The notes under the pieces are model-generated. The model ran no database searches. It had not been told where the DNA came from and saw nothing but the letters and a program-made list of their open reading frames with translations. Made by a program: the position numbers and the translations under genes. A DNA stretch of 40,557 nt from positions 1 through 40,557 of the forward strand of contig DAHUXL010000178.1 in NCBI GenBank assembly GCA_027307195.1, written 5' to 3'. This stretch comes from Rhodanobacter sp. (lineage in GTDB: Bacteria > Pseudomonadota > Gammaproteobacteria > Xanthomonadales > Rhodanobacteraceae). Shown in pieces: positions 18,843 to 26,223 of this stretch; the first letter of the stretch is position 1; every line of letters starts with the position of its first letter.

Positions 18843-19535
18843 TCAGCGGATCCGGTCGCGCATCCGCCGATGGCCGATCAGTTGCGCCCAGCGCAGGCCC
18901 AGATCGGTCCACATCACGAAGCCCGCCTCGACCAGCAGCAGTCCCAGATAACGCGCATGCCAAGGTATCGCCGGCTCGGCGGCGATCGGCACCGCGTCGA
19001 GACCGAGCCGGCGCGCCAGCAACAGGCAACGCGCGAGATGGTAGCGACTGGTGACCAGGGCCACCGGCGGCAACTCGGCCTGCTCCGTCTGCGTCTGCAG
19101 CAGGCGGCGTGCATGGCGCAGGTTCTCCAGCGAGTCGACCGAATCCGGCTCCAGCTCCACCCACACCTCGGTGGACAGGCCATGCTGCTGCAGCCATGCG
19201 TGGCCGGCTGCCGCCTCGCTGCACTGGCCGCCGCTGCAACCACCGAGCAGCAGGACATGATCGGTCTGTCGCTGCTCGGCCAGGGTGAGCACGCGGTGCA
19301 AGCGCAGCTGGTAGTCGCGCTCCGGCGCATCGTTCTCGAGCCGACGACCGAGCACCAGCGTGATCATCCGCCGCCGCGGCGCCAGCGGACTGCATGCAGC
19401 CACCCGGCAGACATGGATCAGGTAGCCCAGCCAGACCAGGCCACCGCTCAGCACCACCGCCAGCACGGTCACCACACCCGCGTGCTGGATGTCGTGGTCG
19501 CGCAGGTAGCGCCAGGGGCTTCGTGCGGGAGGCAT
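18843..19535 (-). CDS. YdcF-like (DUF218) membrane-anchored protein
   Basis: A 230-residue protein with an N-terminal transmembrane helix (about residues 20-43, GVVTVLAVVLSGGLVWLGYLI) and a DUF218/YdcF-type domain. The domain shows ITLVLGRRLEND early, HVLLLGGCSGG, the acidic stretch VELEPDSVDSLENLRHARRLL and VALVTSRYHLARCLLLAR, which are the conserved nucleotide-like binding segments of this fold. Characterised relatives include SanA/ElyC-type envelope proteins, but the exact role is unknown. The ATG at 19535 was chosen; a GTG at 19550 is in frame. It is divergent from the ketosynthase that opens the pigment cluster, 156 bases away; no obvious promoter boxes stand out in that gap. Confidence 0.82.
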   Translation of the reverse strand: MPPARSPWRYLRDHDIQHAGVVTVLAVVLSGGLVWLGYLIHVCRVAACSPLAPRRRMITLVLGRRLENDAPERDYQLRLHRVLTLAEQRQTDHVLLLGGCSGGQCSEAAAGHAWLQQHGLSTEVWVELEPDSVDSLENLRHARRLLQTQTEQAELPPVALVTSRYHLARCLLLARRLGLDAVPIAAEPAIPWHARYLGLLLVEAGFVMWTDLGLRWAQLIGHRRMRDRIR

Positions 19536-19691
19536 GGCGGTGAACGGCACCGGTAGGGAAGTACATCAGCTTAGCCGCCCCGCGCGGTGTTCGCGGCACC
19601 TTCATGCCATCGCGACCACCCTGAACGCCCGCCTGTGTGGCGACCTGTCCGCAGGCTAGGCAAGTCACGGGGTGCCCGCTAGGCTTCCGCG

Positions 19692-20897
19692 ATGCTTGAT
19701 GTGATGACACCCCTCGCGATCACCGCGTACACCGCCAGTTCCGCCATCGGCCACGGTCGCGCAGCGCATCTCGACGCGCTGCGGGCCGCGCGCAGTGGAC
19801 TGCGTCCGAACGACTTCAGCAGTGCGCCGCTGGCCTGCTGGATCGGCCGCGTCGATGGCGTCGAAGACGTCGCCCTGCCCGCCGCGCTTGACATCTGGGC
19901 ATGCCGCAACAACCAGCTGGCCTGGCTTGGCCTGAACCAGGACGGCTTCCTCGAACGCGTGCAGGCCGCACGTGAACGCTACGGTGCCGGCCGCATTGCA
20001 CTGCTGCTGGGCACCTCCACCGCCAGCATCGGCGCCACCGAAGAGGCGTACCGCCGGCTCGATGCCGACGGCGGATTCGCCGACGAGATGCTGCGCCCTG
20101 CGATCCACGCGCCGCACTCGCTGGCCGCCTTCGTGGCAGCCGCGCTGCAACTGGAAGGTCCGTGCCTGACGATCTCGACCGCCTGCTCGTCCAGCGCCAA
20201 GGTGTTCGCCAATGCCGCGCGGATGATCCGCCTCGGCCTGATCGATGCGGCGGTGGTCGGCGGCGTGGATACCTTGTGCGACAGCGTGCTGTTCGGTTTC
20301 AACGCGCTGGAGCTGGTGTCGCCCGTACCGTGCCGGCCGTTCGACGCCGCGCGCGATGGCATCTCGATCGGCGAGGCGGCCGGCTTCGCTCTGCTGGAAA
20401 GGATCAACACTGCACCCGACGCGCCGCAACTGCTCGGCTACGGCGAAGCCAGCGACGCGCATCACATGTCCACCCCGCACCCGGACGGACTCGGCGCCGA
20501 GCTGGCGCTGCGTGACACGCTGGCCCGCGCCGGCCTCGACGCAAGCCAGGTCGACTACATCAACCTGCACGGCACCGCCAGCCAGAAGAACGACGAGGTG
20601 GAAGCCGCGCTGGTCGGTCGCGCGTTTCCGGCCCGCACGCGGGCCAGTTCGACCAAGGGTTTCACCGGCCACACGCTGGGCGCGGCCGGCATCGTCGAAG
20701 CGACCATCGCGCTACTGGCCATTGAGCACTGGCTGGTTCCCGGCAACCTCGGCGGCGACACGCCCGACCCGGTCTGCGGCGCGTCATTCGCGTGGCGCAA
20801 CGAACCGCAGCGCGTCGAGGTGGCGCTCAGCAACTCGTTCGGCTTCGGCGGCAACAATGCCTGCCTCGCGTTCGCCCGCGCGGGATTCGCCGCATGA
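19692..20897 (+). CDS. Beta-ketoacyl-ACP synthase of the aryl polyene cluster
   Basis: A 401-residue FabF-type ketosynthase that should extend the aryl polyene chain by condensing malonyl-ACP with the growing acyl chain. The catalytic triad is complete: C165 in TISTACSSSAKVF, H293 in NLHGTAS, and H327 in SSTKGFTGHTLGAAG with K322. The C-terminal glycine-rich SNSFGFGGNNAC loop is present. Its stop overlaps the start of the chain-length-factor-like gene by ATGA, as expected for a ketosynthase/partner pair like ApeO-ApeC. The start at 19692 could instead be the in-frame ATG at 19704. It opens the plus-strand arm of the cluster. Family and complex assignment are from known aryl polyene systems; the substrate is inferred from context. 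Confidence 0.9.
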   Translation: MLDVMTPLAITAYTASSAIGHGRAAHLDALRAARSGLRPNDFSSAPLACWIGRVDGVEDVALPAALDIWACRNNQLAWLGLNQDGFLERVQAARERYGAGRIALLLGTSTASIGATEEAYRRLDADGGFADEMLRPAIHAPHSLAAFVAAALQLEGPCLTISTACSSSAKVFANAARMIRLGLIDAAVVGGVDTLCDSVLFGFNALELVSPVPCRPFDAARDGISIGEAAGFALLERINTAPDAPQLLGYGEASDAHHMSTPHPDGLGAELALRDTLARAGLDASQVDYINLHGTASQKNDEVEAALVGRAFPARTRASSTKGFTGHTLGAAGIVEATIALLAIEHWLVPGNLGGDTPDPVCGASFAWRNEPQRVEVALSNSFGFGGNNACLAFARAGFAA

Positions 20898-21682
20898 GTG
20901 CGCTGCGCGTTTACGTGGAAGGCATCGGCCTGTGGTCGCCGCAACTGGCTGACTTCGCCGCGCTGCGGAGTCTGCTGGCGGGTGCCACGCCGGCACCGCC
21001 GCCGGCCCGACCTGCCGCCGCCAGACTGCCGCCGAACGAACGCCGGCGTGCGCCGGAAAGCGTGCTGCTGGCGGTCGAGGTAGCCGGGCAAGCTGTGGCG
21101 ATGAGCGGTCGCGATGCCGCCGCGCTGGCCTGCGTCTTTGCCTCCTCACACGGCGACCAGCCGATCACCGATTACATGTGCGCCACGCTGGCGCAGGCGC
21201 CGGCCGAGCTGTCGCCGATCCGTTTCCACAATTCGGTGCACAACGCGGCGGTCGGCTACTGGACCATCGCCACCGATTGCCATGCACCATCGACCGCGGT
21301 GGCAGCGCAACGCGCCAGCTTCGGTGCCGGCCTGCTCGAGGCGGTCAGCCAGGTGCTGGCCGAACAGCGCGCGGTGCTGCTGGTGTGCAGTGATACCGGC
21401 GGCAGCGGACCACTGGCCGACATCACCCACTGCCGCCAGCCGTTTGGCTGTGCGCTGGTACTGACACCGCAGCGCAGCGACGCGACGCTGGCCCGGCTCG
21501 ATCTGGCGCTGACCCCGGCGCGCCCGGATAGCGCACTGGACGAACCGCTGGCCGGCTGGCGCGATGACAACCCGTCGGCGGCCGGCTTGCCATTGCTGGC
21601 CTTGCTGGCGCGCGCCGAAGGACACTGCCAGCTGGCGGCCGCCGCTACACTGGGACTGCAGATCGACATGGATCATGCCTGA
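20894..21682 (+). CDS. Ketosynthase-like chain-length factor (Ketoacyl-synt_2 type)
   Basis: A 262-residue protein matching only the N-terminal half of the ketosynthase fold, the type found in aryl polyene clusters as a partner without its own activity. It has FASSHGDQPITDYMCATLA, FHNSVHNAAVGYWTIATDCHAPSTAV and FGAGLLEAV. The normal active-site window reads TDCHAP instead of TACSSS, and the C-terminal His-containing half is absent, so it cannot work as a stand-alone condensing enzyme. It most likely pairs with the upstream ketosynthase and helps set chain length. The ATG at 20894 overlaps the previous stop (ATGA), implying translational coupling. A Pro/Ala/Arg-rich segment at about residues 30-50 looks like a flexible linker. 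Confidence 0.83.
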   Translation: MSALRVYVEGIGLWSPQLADFAALRSLLAGATPAPPPARPAAARLPPNERRRAPESVLLAVEVAGQAVAMSGRDAAALACVFASSHGDQPITDYMCATLAQAPAELSPIRFHNSVHNAAVGYWTIATDCHAPSTAVAAQRASFGAGLLEAVSQVLAEQRAVLLVCSDTGGSGPLADITHCRQPFGCALVLTPQRSDATLARLDLALTPARPDSALDEPLAGWRDDNPSAAGLPLLALLARAEGHCQLAAAATLGLQIDMDHA

Positions 21683-21696
21683 AAGGAGCTGGTCGC

Positions 21697-22452
21697 TTGA
21701 ATACTGCTATCGCGCGCTGGTGTGTGCTGATTCCCTGCCTCAACGAGGAGGCCGCGATCCAGTCGGTAATCGAGTCCGTGCTGGCACTGGGCGCACCGGT
21801 GATCGTGGTCGACGACGGCTCCGACGACCGCACCCCGGATATCGTCGGCGCGTTGCCGGTGACCCTGCTGCGCCATGGCGAGCGACGTGGCAAGGGCGAG
21901 GCCCTGCGCCACGGCTTTCGCGAGGCACTGCGCCAGGGCTACGACGCGGTACTGACGATGGATGGCGACGGCCAGCACCTGGCCAGCGACGTCCCGCGCA
22001 TCGTGGCAGCCGCCGCGCAATATCCGAACCACATCGTGATCGGCGCGCGCCTGCTCGATCGCGAGCAGCAGCCGAAGGGCCGTCGCCGCGCCAACGCGGT
22101 CGCCGACTGGGGCATCTCGTGGGCCTGCGCGCAACCGATCGCCGACACCCAGAGCGGCCAGCGCTGGTATCCGCGCGCGGCGCTGGACCTGGTCGACCTG
22201 CCGGCGGAAAACTTCGTGTTCGAGGCGGCGATCCTGATCGCCGCCTCGCGTGAGAAGAAACTCGGTGTGGTCTCGGTGCCGATCGCCTCGCGCTACCACG
22301 GCGAGTTCCGCCTCAGTCATTTCCATCCGGTCGGCGATGTCACCCGCATCACCCTCTACACGATCGGCCGGGTCTTTCACTACGGCGACGTCATGGCCAG
22401 TCATCGTCGTTCGCGCGCCGCGCCGATCGTCGTCGACCGCGCGACGAACTGA
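21697..22452 (+). CDS. Family 2 glycosyltransferase (DPM1-like)
   Basis: A 251-residue GT2 enzyme with the GT-A fold: VLIPCLNEEAAIQSVI, VIVVDDGSDDRT (nucleotide-sugar site), GKGEALRHGF, the DxD-like TMDGDGQH, and DTQSGQRWYPRAAL. It resembles dolichyl/polyprenyl-phosphate mannosyltransferases, without C-terminal membrane helices. In xanthomonadin and aryl polyene clusters a GT2 gene is regularly present and is thought to help attach a sugar or the carrier lipid. The initiation codon is TTG at 21697, supported by a strong AAGGAG 8 bases upstream and the absence of a better ATG in this frame. It sits 14 bases after the chain-length factor and 4 bases before the antiporter. Confidence 0.87.
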   Translation: MNTAIARWCVLIPCLNEEAAIQSVIESVLALGAPVIVVDDGSDDRTPDIVGALPVTLLRHGERRGKGEALRHGFREALRQGYDAVLTMDGDGQHLASDVPRIVAAAAQYPNHIVIGARLLDREQQPKGRRRANAVADWGISWACAQPIADTQSGQRWYPRAALDLVDLPAENFVFEAAILIAASREKKLGVVSVPIASRYHGEFRLSHFHPVGDVTRITLYTIGRVFHYGDVMASHRRSRAAPIVVDRATN

Positions 22453-22456
22453 CTGC

Positions 22457-23386
22457 ATGGGTCACCCGCTGCTGCTGGTGCAGTTGGTGGTGATCCTGCT
22501 CACCGCGCGTGGACTGGCCTGGCTGCTGCACTGGATCGGCCAGCCGCCGGTGATCGGCGAAATGATCGCAGGCCTCGCGCTGGGCCCGCTGGTGTTCGGC
22601 GCACTGGCGCCGGCATGGCAGGGCTGGCTGTTCGCGCCGGCCAGCCTGCCGGCGCTGGACGGACTGAGCCAGATCGGCCTGGTGCTTTTCATGTTCATCG
22701 TCGGCGCCGAGCTGCGCCTGCCCGGCGGCGTGCGGCAAACCTTGCGCACGGCCGGCACGGTCGGCGGCCTCGCCGTGTTGCGGCCGCTGCTGCGGCGCTG
22801 GCTGACCCGGCATGCGGCGGATGGACGTCCGGCCGGTGGCGTGCTCGCCATGTTGCTGATCGGCGCGCTCGGTTGCGCCGCGATCACCGAATGGCTGCAC
22901 CTGCATGCAGTGTTCGGCGCGTTCGTGTTCGGCCTGTGCCTGCCGCACGACGACGCACTGCTGGCCGGGCTGATCGAACGGCTGGAGCACGTCGCGGTGA
23001 TCGCGCTGATGCCGGTGTTCTTCGCGCTGACCGGTCTGAGCACCAGCGTCGACGCGTTCCACCACCATGCACTGGGCGCGCTTGCGCTGATCCTGCTGGT
23101 GGCGGTGGCCGGCAAGGTGGTCGGCGGTGCGCTGGGCGCCCCGCTGGGCGGCCATGGCTGGCGCGACAGCTTCGCGGTCGGCTCGCTGATGAATGCGCGC
23201 GGCATGGTCGAGCTGATCGTGCTGAAGATCGGCCTCGATGCGGGCGTGATCGGCCGCGAGATGTTCACCCTGCTGCTGGTGATGGCGATCGTCACCACCA
23301 TGATGACCACGCCGATGCTGCTGTACTTCAGCCGTCACCGTCGAGTCGCCGCCGTGGATTGCTCACGCCATCCAGACCAGGGTTGA
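22457..23386 (+). CDS. Cation/proton antiporter (CPA2/Kef-type) with an internal in-frame deletion
   Basis: A 309-residue membrane protein that matches both ends of a CPA2 (Kef-like) antiporter. The N-terminal part has GQPPVIGEMIAGLALGPLVFG and SQIGLVLFMFIVGAEL; the C-terminal part has EWLHLHAVFGAFVFG, LMPVFFALTGLST, and GSLMNARGMVELIVLKIGLD. Between residues about 100 and 115 the text jumps from TAGTVGGLAV to LRPLLRRWL, whereas relatives have roughly 110 residues there, including the MSITAFPVMARIL helix, the AAVVDVMAW helix and their ion-binding residues. The frame is kept and there is no stop. It may be a recent deletion, a non-transporting remnant, or a reduced functional form. Start ATG at 22457, 4 bases after the glycosyltransferase stop. 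Confidence 0.8.
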   Translation: MGHPLLLVQLVVILLTARGLAWLLHWIGQPPVIGEMIAGLALGPLVFGALAPAWQGWLFAPASLPALDGLSQIGLVLFMFIVGAELRLPGGVRQTLRTAGTVGGLAVLRPLLRRWLTRHAADGRPAGGVLAMLLIGALGCAAITEWLHLHAVFGAFVFGLCLPHDDALLAGLIERLEHVAVIALMPVFFALTGLSTSVDAFHHHALGALALILLVAVAGKVVGGALGAPLGGHGWRDSFAVGSLMNARGMVELIVLKIGLDAGVIGREMFTLLLVMAIVTTMMTTPMLLYFSRHRRVAAVDCSRHPDQG

Positions 23387-23441
23387 GCCAACATCGGGAG
23401 TGCACGGCGTCCGCCGCGCATTCCCGGAGCCCTGATCGCGC

Positions 23442-25022
23442 ATGAGCGATACCACGCACGAAGCGGTGATCCTCGGCGGCGGCCTGGCCGGACTGTGCCT
23501 GGCGCTGCAGCTGCGCGGCGAATTTCCGGAGATGGACATCCTGGTGCTGGAACGCCACCGGCATCCGCTGCCGGCGGCGGCGCACAAGGTCGGCGAGTCG
23601 ACCGTGGAGATCGGCGCGGACTATTTCGACCACACGCTGGGCCTGCGCGAACACATGGATTCGGCGCACATCCGCAAGTTCGGCCTGCGCTATTTCTTCT
23701 CCGACGGGCGCGATGACGTCGAGAACACCACCGAACTGGGCGTGAGCCGGCTCCTGCCCGTGCCGAGCTACCAGATCGACCGCGGCATCTTCGAAACCTT
23801 TCTCGGCGAAGAGGCGCGGCGACGCGGCATCGCGTTCCGCGACGGCGCCGCGGTCAAGCGTTTCAACGTGGGCGCGCATGGCGCCGCGCACGAGGTGCAT
23901 TACGTCGATGCCGATGGCGAGCATCACGTCACGGCGCGCTGGCTGCTGGATGCGTCCGGCCGCGCTGCACTGCTGCGCCGGCGCTTCGAGCTGACGGTCG
24001 ACAACGGTCATCACGCCAATGCGGTGTGGTTCCGCATGGACGCGAAGCTCGACATCGACCGCTGGAGCGACGACGCCGACTGGCGCGGGCGCGTTTCGCC
24101 GCCGGAGCGCTGGCGCTCGACCAATCACCTGATGGGGCCGGGCTACTGGACTTGGCTGATTCCGCTGGGTTCCGGCGCGCACTCGGTCGGGATCGTCACT
24201 GATGCGGCGATGCATCCGCTCGAAGGCATGCGCGATTTCGAGCTTGCGCTGAAGTGGTTGCACACCCGCCAACCGGCGATGGGCCGGGCGATCGCCGCCG
24301 AGCGCGACAGCCTGCTCGATTTCCGCTTCCTGCGCGATTACTCGCACAGCAGCCGCCAGCTGTTTTCCGCCGATCGCTGGGCGCTGACCGGTGAGGCCGG
24401 CAGCTTTCTCGATCCGTTCTACTCGCCCGGCAGCGACTTCATCGCGATCGCCAATACCTACATCGTGGCGCTGGTCGGGCATGATCGCGCCGGCCGCAAT
24501 ATCGCGCCATATGCGCACTTCTACGAAAAGCTGTTCTTCTCGTTCTACGAAAGCACGCTGAGCCTGTTCCGCGGCCAGTACCCGCTGTTCGGCAACGCCC
24601 AGGTGCTGCCGGCCAAGGTGATCTGGGATTACGCCTACTACTGGGGCGTGCTGTGCCAGTTGATGTTCCAGCGACGGCTGACCGACCTCCACCTGCTCGG
24701 CGAGATGCGGCCCGAACTGGAGCGCGCACAGGCACTCAACGCGCGCATGCAGCAGCTGTTTCGCCACTGGCATGCCGCCCATGCCGGTCGCAGCCGGCGC
24801 GAGATGCTCGACCAATGCACGCTGGCCTGGTTCAGCGAACTCAACGGCGGCCTGCACGATGTACTGGATGACGCCGGCATCCGCGCGCGCCTGCGTGACC
24901 ACGTGCGGATGCTCGAAGGGGTTGCCGATGCGATCACGCTGCAGGCCGCCGCGACGGATGCGCGCCTGCACGCACCGCTGTCGGGCCAGTCGCGACCAGC
25001 GCTGTTCCGGGCGACGCTCTAG
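23442..25022 (+). CDS. Flavin-dependent halogenase-like oxidoreductase of the pigment cluster
   Basis: A 526-residue FAD enzyme with the hallmarks of flavin-dependent halogenases. These are the FAD-binding GGGLAG at residues 12-17, G51-E-S-T, a lysine at position 79 in HIRKFGLRYFF that aligns by eye with the catalytic Lys of PrnA (FKAAIKF), and W236-T-W-L-I-P, the W-x-W-x-I-P motif. A second conserved region, ALTGEAGSFLDPFYSPGSDFI, closes the FAD site. Xanthomonadins are brominated aryl polyenes, and a reductase/halogenase gene is part of the known Xanthomonas pigment cluster, so halogenation of the aryl head is the likely job. The gene is last in the plus-strand arm and ends 9 bases from the convergent ketoreductase. 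A non-halogenating FAD oxidoreductase remains possible. Confidence 0.85.
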   Translation: MSDTTHEAVILGGGLAGLCLALQLRGEFPEMDILVLERHRHPLPAAAHKVGESTVEIGADYFDHTLGLREHMDSAHIRKFGLRYFFSDGRDDVENTTELGVSRLLPVPSYQIDRGIFETFLGEEARRRGIAFRDGAAVKRFNVGAHGAAHEVHYVDADGEHHVTARWLLDASGRAALLRRRFELTVDNGHHANAVWFRMDAKLDIDRWSDDADWRGRVSPPERWRSTNHLMGPGYWTWLIPLGSGAHSVGIVTDAAMHPLEGMRDFELALKWLHTRQPAMGRAIAAERDSLLDFRFLRDYSHSSRQLFSADRWALTGEAGSFLDPFYSPGSDFIAIANTYIVALVGHDRAGRNIAPYAHFYEKLFFSFYESTLSLFRGQYPLFGNAQVLPAKVIWDYAYYWGVLCQLMFQRRLTDLHLLGEMRPELERAQALNARMQQLFRHWHAAHAGRSRREMLDQCTLAWFSELNGGLHDVLDDAGIRARLRDHVRMLEGVADAITLQAAATDARLHAPLSGQSRPALFRATL

Positions 25023-25031
25023 CCGGCGTAA

Positions 25032-25769
25032 TCAGCCCATGCCACCGTTGACGCCGATCACCTGGCCATTGATGTAGCCGGCGCCATCCGAACACAGGAA
25101 CGCGACGAGCACGGCCACCTCTTCCGGCTTGCCGGCGCGCTGCGCCGGCACCACCTCGCGGATGCGTTCCGGCGGAAACGCCGCATCGGCCATGCGCCCC
25201 TCGATCACGCCGGGCGCGACCACGTTGACGGTGATCCCGCGCGAGGCCATCTCGCGCGCCAGCGACTTGCTGGCGCCGTGCAGTGCCGCCTTCGCCGCCG
25301 CGTAATTGGTCTGCCCGCGATTGCCCAGCTGCGCCGCCACCGAACTGACCGACACGATGCGGCCGAAACGCGCGCGCGCCATCGGCAGCAACAAAGGCTG
25401 GGTGACGTGGAAAAAGCCGTGCAGCGAGACGTCGATCACCCGATGCCATTGTTCGTCGCTCATCCCGGCCATCGGCGCGTCGTCGTGCACGCCAGCGTTG
25501 TTGATCACCGCGTGGATCGGCCCTTCGGATAGCAACACATCCAGCGCGGCGCGCGTCACTTCGGCATCGGTCACATCGAACGCGATCGCCTGTGCGCTGC
25601 CATCGGCCGCACGGATTGCCGCCGCGATTTCCTCGGCCCGGGTCAGGCTCTGGTGACCATGCACGATCACGTGCCAGCCGGCGCCGGCGAGCGCGTGGCA
25701 GATCGCACCACCCAGTTCGCCGCTGCCGCCGGTGACAAGGGCGCGACGTGAACTCATGATTTCGGACAT
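25032..25769 (-). CDS. fabG: 3-oxoacyl-ACP reductase, FabG-like (ApeQ-type)
   Basis: A 245-residue short-chain dehydrogenase that should reduce the 3-oxoacyl-ACP intermediate with NADPH. The cofactor motif is T13-GGSGELG, NNAGV follows, and the catalytic residues are in VSVSSVAAQ and Y156-AAA-K160. The C-terminal GYINGQVIGVNGGMG is typical FabG. Its position next to an ApeP-like dehydratase matches ApeP-ApeQ order in aryl polyene clusters. The start at 25769 (MSEIMSSRRALVTGG) was preferred; an ATG at 25757 is also in frame. The open frame continues upstream through the dehydratase region in the wrong frame, which is a shadow. It is the last gene of the minus arm. Confidence 0.92.
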   Translation of the reverse strand: MSEIMSSRRALVTGGSGELGGAICHALAGAGWHVIVHGHQSLTRAEEIAAAIRAADGSAQAIAFDVTDAEVTRAALDVLLSEGPIHAVINNAGVHDDAPMAGMSDEQWHRVIDVSLHGFFHVTQPLLLPMARARFGRIVSVSSVAAQLGNRGQTNYAAAKAALHGASKSLAREMASRGITVNVVAPGVIEGRMADAAFPPERIREVVPAQRAGKPEEVAVLVAFLCSDGAGYINGQVIGVNGGMG

Positions 25770-25788
25770 GGCGACACTCGCTCGGTGC

Positions 25789-26223
25789 TCAGATGACGGG
25801 GTGGATGACGGCGGCGCGGCCGCGGGCGAGCAGCCGGCCACGATGCTCGACGCGGAACGCATACTGCGCGCCACCGTCGTCGGCGTACAGGCATTCGGCA
25901 TGGACGTCCAGATGGCCGTCCAGCCGATCGACGTATTCCTCGAACAGCTGCACGTCGCGCAGGCTGACCAGCCGGCCGGGGCGCACTTTCTCGATGCCGC
26001 GCGACCGCGCCAGCAAGGCGCCATGCACGGCCATCGCCTGCGCGCCGTACTCGGCCAGGTGCACCGCGTGCAGACCGCGCGTGCCGCGCAGCGGATTATC
26101 GACGCGCGCATGCCCGGCGCTGACCGCATGGATCGTGCTCGCGTCCCACGCCTGCACCGCATCCAGCAGGCACATTGTGCCGGCGTGCGGGATCAACGAC
26201 GCCCAGTCAGTCTTCGGCAGCAT
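25789..26223 (-). CDS. Hotdog-fold 3-hydroxyacyl-ACP dehydratase (ApeP-like)
   Basis: A 144-residue single-domain hotdog protein of the ApeP type. The N-terminal motif IPHAGTMCLLDAVQAWD carries the conserved H13 of this family, followed by GLHAVHLAEYGAQAMAVHGALLA, the central helix with its acidic residue. In characterised aryl polyene systems ApeP forms a mixed dehydratase with ApeI and removes water from the 3-hydroxyacyl chain to make each double bond. The partner candidate is the gene at 30064-30387. Its start overlaps the end of the MMPL exporter by 17 bases, so the two are translationally coupled. The ketoreductase begins 20 bases downstream. Confidence 0.87.
   Translation of the reverse strand: MLPKTDWASLIPHAGTMCLLDAVQAWDASTIHAVSAGHARVDNPLRGTRGLHAVHLAEYGAQAMAVHGALLARSRGIEKVRPGRLVSLRDVQLFEEYVDRLDGHLDVHAECLYADDGGAQYAFRVEHRGRLLARGRAAVIHPVI

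Noticed and set aside
23328..24971. A 547-codon minus-strand frame opposite the halogenase-like gene
   Set aside because: It has no recognisable domain and lies fully within a gene with clear FAD and halogenase motifs on the other strand.
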